Assembly (NCBI GenBank): GCA_964490725.1
Contig: CAZBDU010000055.1
Coordinates: forward strand, 1 to 36,524
Origin: CAZBDU01 sp964490725
GTDB lineage: Bacteria > Spirochaetota > Spirochaetia > SZUA-6 > DRHE01
Reading direction: 5' to 3'
DNA: 36,524 nucleotides
Part shown: in pieces, positions 30,125 through 36,524 of the stretch
Position numbering within the stretch: the stretch's first letter is position 1
How the letters are laid out: every line of letters starts with the position of its first letter
The notes under the pieces: generated by a model
Database searches by the model: none
What the model saw: only the letters and a program-made list of their open reading frames with translations
What the model was told of the DNA's origin: nothing
Position numbers and translations under genes: made by a program

Positions 30125-32170
30125 TCAGGCGGCCAGGAAGGCGAACACCAGCCCGGCGGCGCCGATCAGGGAGAAGACCACCAACACCGGACCCACCACC
30201 GCCTGCCAGCGGAAGCTCCTCTCGGAGGCGTTCAGGGCGGTGAAATAGCGGATCTCCGGAGCCGGCCGGGGCGTCTTCCACATGCCCAGAAGCACGGACA
30301 CCGCCACGGCTGCCAGCAGGAGCCCCCCCGCAACCAGCCCACCTGTGGAACCGGCCAGCGCCTCCCGCAGCCTGGGAGCGGCGGCGGGCAGATCCATGCG
30401 GAGCAGGATCTCGGAGGAGGCGGCGAAGCCCGTCAGAACCAGGAGCGGGGAGATCACCGACAGGCTGGCCGCGAACAATCCCGATGCCAGGAAAGCCAGG
30501 GGCAGGGTCCAGGCTAGGTCGGGCCAGGAGCCGGGAACCAGGGCAAACAGCAGCGCCGGAAGAACCAGACGGCCCCCGGCGCGGCGGGCCGTCATCAGGT
30601 TGGCCACCGCGCCGAACGCCAGCAGGACCGCCGGGAGCATGGCCACGAACAGATAGGGCCGGCCCGGGCTGCCCGCCGGCAGCGAGGAGAGCACGGCGCG
30701 CAGCGGTTCCGGCATCTGCTCCGGCAGGGAGCCAACGGCGTCCCGCAGGCCCCCGGGGACCCACCCCGGCAGGGAGAGAGCCGCCCGGTGCAAGGCCTTC
30801 CACGGCGCTTCCGGCAGCTCCAGGGCCGACTCACCGCCTCCGCCCAGGGAGAACAGAACCGCCACCGCGGCCAGCCCCAGCAGGAGCCCTGCCAGCAGGG
30901 CGGCCAGGGCGGCTCCCGGGCCGATGGGCCGCACCGCCAGGAGCGGACCCAGGGGCAGGCGGCGGGGGACGATGAGCCACAGCAGCGGCAGCAGCCCCCC
31001 CAGCAGCAGCGGCACCACCCGCTGCATGAAGGGAGGCTGGTAGGCCACCCCGGCGAGACCGGCCACCAGGCCCCAGGTGATCAGCGCGAAGAGGGCCGCC
31101 ATCAGGGCAAGAGGTTGGCCGCTGGGGCGCCGCGCCCAGCGAAGGCGCCTGCGCGGCTGGCCTTCGGCCCTGCTCTTGAAGGAGACGGCCCGGTTGGCGA
31201 TCCCTCCTCCGGACATCCAGGGCGCCCAGTCGCCTCCCCCGGTCTCCAGGGGCACCAGCTCCGAGCCGGGAAGGGAGGCGTGCAGGAAAAGGGCGTCCTC
31301 CCGGCTCCGGGGGCGGCCATGCCTGGCCGTGAAGACCAGCGCCGGTGCGCCCAGGCGCCGCAAGCGGCGGTAGCGCCCTGCCCCGGAGAGGCCCAGCCCG
31401 TCGCGCGTCAGGAGCGCAGGCGCCAGCCCCGGCGCCAGCATCGCCGCCAGCCCCGAACGGTGCTCCTCGGCGGCCTCCACGTTCCAGTGCTCCCGCAGCA
31501 GCGCCGCGGTCAGCTCCTCCCGCTGGGGACCGCTCAGGCGCTGCCGGCCCAGCAGCTCTCCAGCCTGGCCCGCCCGCAGCGAGGCGGTGACAGCCTCGGC
31601 GTCCAGCTCGGGCTGCATGAGGATCAGGGATCCCACTGCGCGGGGCCGCTGCCGGGCGAGCTTCAGCGCCACGGCCGCCCCCGCCAGGTGAGCCAGCAGA
31701 TGGATGCGCGTTTTCCCCAGGGCGGCCAGCAGCCGGTCGAAGCCTTCCAGCAGGTCTCGCCAGTTGCTTCGCTGGCGGGGCCGGGCGCGCAGCGGGTTGC
31801 GGACGCTTCCGGGGAGCTCCACGTAGCAGACCTGCAGGTAGTCGCTGAAAGGGTCGGCCACGTCGTGCATCAGCTCGTGGCTGAAGGCAGGATGGCTCTG
31901 CAGCACCAGCAGAGGCTCCCGCCGCGGCTGGCCTGTGATCTCCACCCACAGGCGGCCGAAGGTGCGTCCGCGGCACAGCTGCGTGCTGGCCAGCATGCTA
32001 CTGTAGGCGCCCGCGCTGGCCTGGGGCCACAGCCTTCCGGCGGTCATCAGGAACGCAGAGCCGCAGCGGGCGCAGCGGATGCGGACCTTTCTGCCGCGGG
32101 GCGTGTGCTCCGGGATCCGTACCGTTCCGCGAAGCGAGCAGCTTGGACACCGGTACTGCATAGCGGACAT
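30125..32170 (-). CDS. Zinc-ribbon / degenerate alpha-beta hydrolase / polytopic membrane protein
   Basis: A 681-aa protein with three parts. Residues 1-42 form a zinc ribbon of the MJ0042 type (YRCPSCS and IRCARCGSAF). Residues about 80-315 look like an alpha/beta hydrolase (LLVLQSHPAF, THIHLLAHLAGAAVALKLA-like strand and elbow, ALVFTARHG). The nucleophile elbow, normally G-x-S-x-G, reads A-H-L-A-G, so the catalytic serine is missing. Residues 350-681 hold about eight membrane helices. The N-terminus has no signal peptide, so the ribbon and hydrolase-like domain are probably cytoplasmic. A scaffold or sensor role is inferred. I do not recognise this combination as a described family. Confidence 0.75.
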   Translation of the reverse strand: MSAMQYRCPSCSLRGTVRIPEHTPRGRKVRIRCARCGSAFLMTAGRLWPQASAGAYSSMLASTQLCRGRTFGRLWVEITGQPRREPLLVLQSHPAFSHELMHDVADPFSDYLQVCYVELPGSVRNPLRARPRQRSNWRDLLEGFDRLLAALGKTRIHLLAHLAGAAVALKLARQRPRAVGSLILMQPELDAEAVTASLRAGQAGELLGRQRLSGPQREELTAALLREHWNVEAAEEHRSGLAAMLAPGLAPALLTRDGLGLSGAGRYRRLRRLGAPALVFTARHGRPRSREDALFLHASLPGSELVPLETGGGDWAPWMSGGGIANRAVSFKSRAEGQPRRRLRWARRPSGQPLALMAALFALITWGLVAGLAGVAYQPPFMQRVVPLLLGGLLPLLWLIVPRRLPLGPLLAVRPIGPGAALAALLAGLLLGLAAVAVLFSLGGGGESALELPEAPWKALHRAALSLPGWVPGGLRDAVGSLPEQMPEPLRAVLSSLPAGSPGRPYLFVAMLPAVLLAFGAVANLMTARRAGGRLVLPALLFALVPGSWPDLAWTLPLAFLASGLFAASLSVISPLLVLTGFAASSEILLRMDLPAAAPRLREALAGSTGGLVAGGLLLAAVAVSVLLGMWKTPRPAPEIRYFTALNASERSFRWQAVVGPVLVVFSLIGAAGLVFAFLAA

Positions 32171-32233
32171 CTTTCAGGATTCCACCTTCTTTGTCAAACT
32201 CTGACCCGGTATCCCCAGGCGGAGCTTTCCGGC

Positions 32234-32239
32234 TATACT
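32234..32239 (+). promoter_or_regulatory. -10 box upstream of the radical SAM gene
   Basis: TATACT lies 10 nt before the ATG at 32250. No -35 box is at the right distance. A GGAG motif overlaps the short leader, so it may be nearly leaderless. Confidence 0.45.
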
Positions 32240-32249
32240 TGGAGCCGTC

Positions 32250-33554
32250 ATGGCTGGCGGCGCCCAACCCTTCTCCCTGCTGGTGAAGCCCTGCTCGGCG
32301 GACTGCAACCTGGCCTGCTCCTACTGCTTCTACCTGCCCAAGCGCGAGCTGTATCCCGGGGTGCGCCGGCCGCGGATGAGCCAGGCGGTTCTGCGCCGCC
32401 TGATCGGCTCCTACATGGCCACGGAGCAGCCCCAGTACGCCTTCGGCTGGCAGGGGGGGGAGCCCACGTTGATGGGTGTGGAGTTCTTCCGTACAGTGGT
32501 GAGCCTGCAGCAGGAGCACGGACGGCCCGGTTCGGTGGTGGCCAACGGCCTGCAGACCAACGCCACCCTGATCACCCCGGAGCTGGCGGAGCTGTTCGCG
32601 GAGTACCGCTTCCTGCTCGGCGTGAGCCTGGACGGCCCGGAGGAGCTCCACGACGTCTACCGCCGCGGCCGCGCCGGCCGCGGCTCCCACCGGCGGGTGC
32701 TTCAGGGGATCGATCTCCTGGAGCGCCACCGGGTGGAGTACAACGCGCTGGTGACCGTGAATGCCGCCAACGCGGGCCGCCCGGCGGAGCTGTACCGGTA
32801 CCTGGTTGAGCGGGGGATTCGCTACCAGCAGTACATTCCCATCGTGGAGTTCGACGCCGCCGGCGAGCCTCTGCCGTTCAGCGTCGGCGGCGAGCAGTGG
32901 GGGGCGTTCCTGGCGGGGATCTTCGCGGAGTGGCTTCCCGATGCCGGCAGGGTCTCGGTGCGGTTGTTCGACTCGATCCTGGCCTACCTGGTGGACGGCG
33001 AGCGGAACGCCTGCCCCATGGGCAGCGACTGCCGCCAGTACTTCCTGGTGGAGCACAATGGAGACGTTTACCCCTGCGATTTCTTCGCCGAGGAGAGCCT
33101 GCGCCTCGGCAATGTCATGGAAAACGACTGGAGCGAGCTGCGGGCCTCCGCCGTGTACCGCGACTTCGGCCTGAAGAAATCCAGCCTCCACCCCGCCTGC
33201 CGGGAGTGCCCGTACCTGGAGCTCTGCGCCGGCGACTGCCTGAAGCACCGCCTGCGCCGCGGCCAGGACCCCCGGCAGCTGAGCTGGCTGTGCCGCGGCT
33301 GGAAACGCTTCTACGCAGAGGCTCTGCCGCGGCTGCGGCGCATGGCCCGGGGGATCCTGCGCGAGCGCAGCCGCGCCGTGCAGGCACGGGCGCGCGGCCT
33401 GCCTCCGGCCGGGGAGACGGCCCGTGGAGGCGCCGCTGCGGTTGAGGGCGGGCAGGCGGGCGGGGTCCTGCCGGCCGGCGGCCCTCCCGGGCGCAATACC
33501 CCCTGTCCCTGCGGGAGCGGCAGGAAGTACAAGCACTGCCACGGTGCCGCCTGA
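32250..33554 (+). CDS. Radical SAM/SPASM enzyme, anaerobic sulfatase-maturase-like, with C-terminal SEC-C motif
   Basis: A 434-aa iron-sulfur enzyme. The radical SAM cluster is C-x3-C-x2-C (Cys19, Cys23, Cys26: SADCNLACSYCFY), followed by GWQGGEPTLMG and LQTNATLI, and a SPASM domain with ACPMGSDCRQYF, DVYPCDFF and ACRECPYLELCAGDCLKHR. This is the pattern of AslB/AtsB/anSME enzymes, which oxidise the active Cys or Ser of sulfatases to formylglycine without oxygen. A low-complexity linker (about 380-412) leads to a SEC-C zinc motif, PCPCGSGRKYKHCHG, as found at the end of SecA. The Cys-type sulfatase at 1265 is an obvious client, though not adjacent. Confidence 0.9.
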   Translation: MAGGAQPFSLLVKPCSADCNLACSYCFYLPKRELYPGVRRPRMSQAVLRRLIGSYMATEQPQYAFGWQGGEPTLMGVEFFRTVVSLQQEHGRPGSVVANGLQTNATLITPELAELFAEYRFLLGVSLDGPEELHDVYRRGRAGRGSHRRVLQGIDLLERHRVEYNALVTVNAANAGRPAELYRYLVERGIRYQQYIPIVEFDAAGEPLPFSVGGEQWGAFLAGIFAEWLPDAGRVSVRLFDSILAYLVDGERNACPMGSDCRQYFLVEHNGDVYPCDFFAEESLRLGNVMENDWSELRASAVYRDFGLKKSSLHPACRECPYLELCAGDCLKHRLRRGQDPRQLSWLCRGWKRFYAEALPRLRRMARGILRERSRAVQARARGLPPAGETARGGAAAVEGGQAGGVLPAGGPPGRNTPCPCGSGRKYKHCHGAA

Positions 33555-33567
33555 GGGGGAGGCAGCG

Positions 33568-34551
33568 ATGCCACCGGATGCTGGCCTGCCTGACCGGGGA
33601 ACGCTGAAGACCGTGGTGGTCGTCAACCCGAAGGCAGGGCGGCGCATGCTGCTCAACTGGTACCTGCCGCAGGTGCTGAGCACGCTGCGCGGCGCCGGGA
33701 TCCGCTGCCGGGTGGCCTACACGCGCTACTCCGGCCACGCCACGCGCATCGTCGAGAGGCTCCGCCGCAACCTAAGCTTCGTCACTGTGTTCGGGGGGGA
33801 CGGCACGATCCGCGAGGTCGTGAGCGGCATGGCCGAGGAGCCCCTGCCGGTGGCGATCATTCCGTTCGGCACGGTGAACGTGCTGGCCATGGACCTGGGG
33901 ATCCCCCTCAACCCGGCGCTGGCGGCGAACGCGGTCCTGGGAGGCCGGCTGCGCCGCATCGACGTGGGCGCCGTGAACGGCCAGCCCTTTCTGCTCATGG
34001 TCTCCACCGGCATCGACGCCCTGGCGGTGCACAACCTGGATCTGCGCGCCAAACGCTACTTCGGCCAGATGGCCTACATGCTGTCCGCCCTCTGGTCTGC
34101 CTTCACCGACCGGGCGCGGAAGATCCGCATCGACATCCCCGAGCAGGGCGTCCGGGATCGGGGCTACCTGGCGGTGATCTCCAACTCACGCTACTACGGC
34201 GGGCGCTACCGCATCGCCCAGGAGATCCGCATCGACGACGGCGTCCTGGACGTCTTTGTGTTCAAGAAGAGCTCCCTCTCGGACACCCTGCGCCTGCTGG
34301 TGGGCATCCTGCTGAACCGCCACCGGTTCATGCGGGACGTGGCCTTCTACCGCGGCACCAGGATCGAGATCACCTCCCGGGGACGCGTGAAGATGCAGAT
34401 GGACGGAGACAGGGCGCCCTCAACCCCAGCGGTGGTGCAGGTGAAACCGCGGCACCTGCCGGTGTTCGTTCCCTCCGGGCCTCAGGACGGGCTGGAGGCG
34501 GTGCGCAGGGTGCTGGGACACCTGTTTGCCGGGCGGAGCCAGGCGCGCTGA
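33568..34551 (+). CDS. Diacylglycerol/lipid kinase family protein (YegS/DgkB-like)
   Basis: A 327-aa protein starting at ATG 33568, with GGGGGAGG just upstream. It has the DAGK catalytic fold: VVVNPKAG near the N-terminus, the nucleotide-binding GGDGT at 76-80, PFGTVNVLAMDLGIP, and VSTGIDALAV. The C-terminal beta-sandwich includes YYGGRYRIAQEIRIDDGVLD and MQMDGDRAP. It phosphorylates a lipid or sphingoid-type substrate on the cytoplasmic face of the membrane. It is cotranscribed with the maturase (13 nt apart). Confidence 0.92.
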   Translation: MPPDAGLPDRGTLKTVVVVNPKAGRRMLLNWYLPQVLSTLRGAGIRCRVAYTRYSGHATRIVERLRRNLSFVTVFGGDGTIREVVSGMAEEPLPVAIIPFGTVNVLAMDLGIPLNPALAANAVLGGRLRRIDVGAVNGQPFLLMVSTGIDALAVHNLDLRAKRYFGQMAYMLSALWSAFTDRARKIRIDIPEQGVRDRGYLAVISNSRYYGGRYRIAQEIRIDDGVLDVFVFKKSSLSDTLRLLVGILLNRHRFMRDVAFYRGTRIEITSRGRVKMQMDGDRAPSTPAVVQVKPRHLPVFVPSGPQDGLEAVRRVLGHLFAGRSQAR

Positions 34552-34594
34552 GCCGGGGGGCCCGGGACGCCTGCCGCGCGCCTGGCCGGCGCGT

Positions 34595-34616
34595 GGGCCG
34601 GAGCTCGCGCCGGCCC
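34595..34616. terminator. Hairpin between convergent genes
   Basis: GGGCCGG (34595-34601) and CCGGCCC (34610-34616) form a 7-bp stem with an 8-nt loop between the lipid kinase and the convergent YjbQ-like gene. No T tract is present on either strand. Confidence 0.3.
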
Positions 34617-34620
34617 GCCT

Positions 34621-35037
34621 CTACTCGCCCACGATCTTGATCAGCACCCGCTTGCGCCGCTTGCCGTCGAACTCCCCGTAGAAGATCTGCTCCCAGGGAC
34701 CGAAGTCCAGCTTCCCCTCGCTCACCGCCACCACGACCTCCCGGCCCATGACGGAGCGTTTCAGGTGCGCGTCGGCGTTGTCCTCGAAGCCGTTGTGCCG
34801 GTAGCGGGAGTGGGGCTTCTCCGGGGCCAGTCCCTCCAGCCACTGCTCCAGGTCGTGGTGCAGTCCCGGCTCGTCATCGTTGATGAACACGCTGGCGGTG
34901 ATGTGCATGGCGTTGCAGAGGAGCATCCCCTCGCGGATGCCGCTTTCCTGGAGGCACTCCTGCACCTGGGGGGTGATGTTGACGAAGCCCCGGCGCTGGG
35001 GAACGTTGAACCACAGCTCTTTGCGGTAGCTTTTCAT
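34621..35037 (-). CDS. YjbQ/UPF0047 family protein
   Basis: A 138-aa protein of the YjbQ family (secondary thiamine-phosphate synthase activity reported in vitro). Conserved segments: FVNITPQVQECL, LLCNAMHITASVFINDDEPG, LHHDLEQWLEGLAP, SRYRHNGFEDNADAHLKRSV and WEQIFYGEFDG. The start at 35037 gives the standard length and has AAAGGATC upstream; the frame is open further but non-conserved. The His residues of the H-N-G-F-E-D-N-A-D-A-H block probably bind metal. Divergent from the pseudouridine synthase. Confidence 0.93.
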   Translation of the reverse strand: MKSYRKELWFNVPQRRGFVNITPQVQECLQESGIREGMLLCNAMHITASVFINDDEPGLHHDLEQWLEGLAPEKPHSRYRHNGFEDNADAHLKRSVMGREVVVAVSEGKLDFGPWEQIFYGEFDGKRRKRVLIKIVGE

Positions 35038-35149
35038 GCTCGATCCTTTCCCGGCTCCTGCTCTTTGCCTGAGGCGGTGTCTTTCGCTTACCATACTAAA
35101 CGGCGGCCCGAAAGACCACCGGCGGCGCCGGCGAAGGAGGGGAAACGGC

Positions 35150-35860
35150 ATGGAACGCCCCAGGGGCGGAGCCCTGGAGGTTCTCTACGAGGACAACCAC
35201 CTGATTGCCGTCAACAAGCGGCCCGGCGACATCGTGCAGGCGGACCGCAGCGGTGACGCCCCGCTCTCCGAAGCCGTCAAGGCATACCTCAAGGAACGCT
35301 ACCACAAACCGGGCAACGTCTTCCTGGGGGTCACCCACCGGCTGGACCGTCCCACCAGCGGGGTGGTGCTGTTCGCCCGCACCGGCAAGGCGCTCCGCCG
35401 GCTGAACGACACGTTTCGCCGCGGCGAGGCGGAGAAGCGCTACTGGGCGGTGGTGCAGGAGGCGCCGCCGGCCCAGGAGGGAGAGCTGGTGCACTACCTG
35501 GAGCGGAATGCCGCCAGGAACCGTTCCTATGCCCGGGAGGGCCCCGCGGCCGGAGCGAAGGAGGCCAGGATGCAGTACCGGCTGCTGCTTCGCCTGCACC
35601 GCTACTTCCTGCTGGAGGTGCTGCTGCTCACCGGGCGCCACCATCAGATCCGCGCTCAGCTGGAGCGCATCGGCTGCCACATCAAGGGGGACCTGAAGTA
35701 CGGGGCCAGGCGCAGCAACCCCGACGGCGGCATCCACCTGCACGCCCGCAGCCTTGCGCTCCAGCACCCGGTAGGCAGGCGGCGGCTTTCCATCGTGGCA
35801 AACCCGCCCGCGGACCCTCTGTGGGACGAGGTGCTCCGCCGGCTGGAGGGAGCAGGGTAG
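35150..35860 (+). CDS. RluA/RluD-family pseudouridine synthase
   Basis: A 236-aa RNA-modifying enzyme that isomerises uridine to pseudouridine. The catalytic motif HRLDRPTSG contains Asp66. Other family marks: VLYEDNHLIAVNKRPGDIVQ at the N-terminus, KRYWAVVQ, LLTGRHHQIRAQL and HLHARSLALQHPV. No S4 RNA-binding domain precedes the catalytic domain, as in RluA and RluC-like short forms. AAGGAGGGG is 7 nt before the ATG. The target rRNA or tRNA site cannot be told from the sequence. Confidence 0.93.
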   Translation: MERPRGGALEVLYEDNHLIAVNKRPGDIVQADRSGDAPLSEAVKAYLKERYHKPGNVFLGVTHRLDRPTSGVVLFARTGKALRRLNDTFRRGEAEKRYWAVVQEAPPAQEGELVHYLERNAARNRSYAREGPAAGAKEARMQYRLLLRLHRYFLLEVLLLTGRHHQIRAQLERIGCHIKGDLKYGARRSNPDGGIHLHARSLALQHPVGRRRLSIVANPPADPLWDEVLRRLEGAG

Positions 35861-35891
35861 GCGGCCGGGTCCTCCCGGGCCGCCGGCGCCT

Positions 35892-35920
35892 GCACAGGAG
35901 CGGGTCCATCGGTTATACTG
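35892..35920 (+). promoter_or_regulatory. Promoter of the molybdenum hydroxylase gene
   Basis: TGCACA (35892-35897), 17 bp and TATACT (35915-35920) predict a start near 35927, 2 nt before the GTG at 35929. A leaderless transcript is likely. Confidence 0.5.
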
Positions 35921-35928
35921 TGGAGCAG

Positions 35929-36524
35929 TGGCCACCTTCATCCTGAACGAACGCACCGTCCGGTGCTCTCTGCCCCCGGGAACCGTGGTCCTGGACTACC
36001 TGCGGGGGACCGAGGGGCTGACCGGAACCAAGGAGGGGTGCCGGGAGGGGGATTGCGGCGCCTGCATGGTCCTGCTGGGAACGCCGGAAGCAGGCGGCGT
36101 GCGCTACCGTGCGATCAACTCCTGCCTCCTGCCCGCAGGGGAGCTGGACGGGCGCCACCTGGTCACGGTGGAAGGCCTGAACGCCGGCGGGCCGGGCTCC
36201 GGTGCGCTGAGCCCGGTTCAGCGCCACCTGGTGGAGCAGGGGGGGGTGCAGTGCGGCTTCTGCACGCCCGGGCTGGTGGTGGCGCTGACGGGCTTCCTGC
36301 TGGAAGCGCCGCAGTGGAGCCTGGAGGAGGCTCTGGAGGGGGTGGCCGGGAACATCTGCCGCTGCACGGGCTACGCCGGCATCCGGCGCGCCGCAGCCGC
36401 GGTTGTGCGGGAGCTGAGCGGTGCCGGCGGGAGCGGCGGGGGCGGGGTAGCCCTGCAGGCCCCCGGCAGCGCACCGCAGGGCGGCGCAGGGGTCAGCGCC
36501 CCGCCGGTCCCGGCAGGCCAGGCG
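35929..36524 (+). CDS. 2Fe-2S subunit/domain of a xanthine dehydrogenase/CO dehydrogenase-type molybdenum hydroxylase (partial, runs off the window)
   Basis: At least 198 aa, with no stop before the window end. The plant-ferredoxin-like cluster is EGCREGDCGACMV (Cys38, Cys43, Cys46) with Cys66 in NSC; the second cluster domain has VQCGFCTPG and NICRCTGYAGIRRAA. These are the two electron-transfer 2Fe-2S clusters of the molybdenum hydroxylase family (XdhC, CoxS). The usual small subunit ends near residue 160, but here it continues as a Gly/Ala/Pro-rich linker, so it may be fused to a FAD or molybdopterin domain beyond the window. GTG 35929 lacks a spaced ribosome-binding site. Confidence 0.9.

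Noticed and set aside
32171..32200. TTGACA on the minus strand as promoter of the zinc-ribbon gene
   Set aside because: The matching -10 position would overlap the start codon and the likely ribosome-binding site lies in the spacer; not convincing.
1..36524. tRNA, rRNA, CRISPR array, transposase or integrase
   Set aside because: No cloverleaf, repeat-spacer pattern, or recombinase motif was seen on either strand, including at the island edges.

Overview
The window is high-GC bacterial DNA that most resembles a spirochaete. The clue is the two solute-binding proteins, whose signal peptides end in short cysteine-free tails (FAGGAQEKK, FATGQKE) common in spirochaete transporters. This is an inference, because no rRNA or phylogenetic marker is present. 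Genes are densely packed, often with 4-bp ATGA/GTGA overlaps.

Layout. (1) 28-9880, plus strand: a catabolic cluster with a cyclophilin-like protein, an aldo/keto reductase, a Cys-type sulfatase, a sugar ABC transporter (binding protein and two permeases, no ATPase), an HpcH/HpaI aldolase, two divergent uroporphyrinogen-decarboxylase (UroD)-like proteins and a GntR/FCD regulator. It looks like uptake and breakdown of a sugar or sugar acid, possibly sulfated. (2) 9894-15199: a PHP-family histidinol-phosphatase, a large orphan sensor kinase (membrane domain, GAF, GAF, PAS, GAF-like, HisKA, HATPase) and a cytidylate-kinase-like protein fused to a BON domain. (3) 15438-19167: a copper-resistance operon csoR-copA-copZ plus a TPR protein, with a readable promoter and CsoR-type operator.

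(4) 19185-26351: a block of visibly lower GC (sampled lines about 57-62%, against 70-80% nearby). It holds a 3'-truncated RuBisCO-like protein and a cupin on the minus strand. Divergent from them are a TRAP transporter (dctP-dctQ-dctM), a third UroD-like protein, a FadR-type regulator and a xylose-isomerase-like TIM barrel. The divergent promoters share one palindrome that supplies both -35 boxes. It reads as an acquired or rearranged acid-sugar catabolic module, broken at its left edge.

(5) 26461-28755: selD, which encodes selenocysteine at its active site (in-frame TGA at 26613 with a SECIS-like hairpin), then a small cupin and a second TIM-barrel isomerase-like protein. (6) 28863-36524: an ACT-domain protein, a small unknown protein, a YgbA-like protein, an unusual zinc-ribbon/degenerate hydrolase/polytopic membrane protein, an anaerobic sulfatase-maturase-like radical SAM enzyme with a SEC-C tail, a YegS-type lipid kinase, a YjbQ-family protein, a pseudouridine synthase, and the start of a molybdenum hydroxylase 2Fe-2S subunit cut by the window end.

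The parts connect: the maturase at 32250 is of the class that activates Cys-type sulfatases such as the one at 1265. The selenoprotein SelD implies a selenocysteine system elsewhere in the genome. Several promoters put a TATACT box 8-10 nt before the start codon, which suggests leaderless transcripts. The most novel-looking parts are the RuBisCO-like/TRAP/UroD-like module, the set of three UroD-like proteins with different metal-site motifs, and the zinc-ribbon membrane protein. No tRNA, rRNA, CRISPR array, transposase or integrase was seen.
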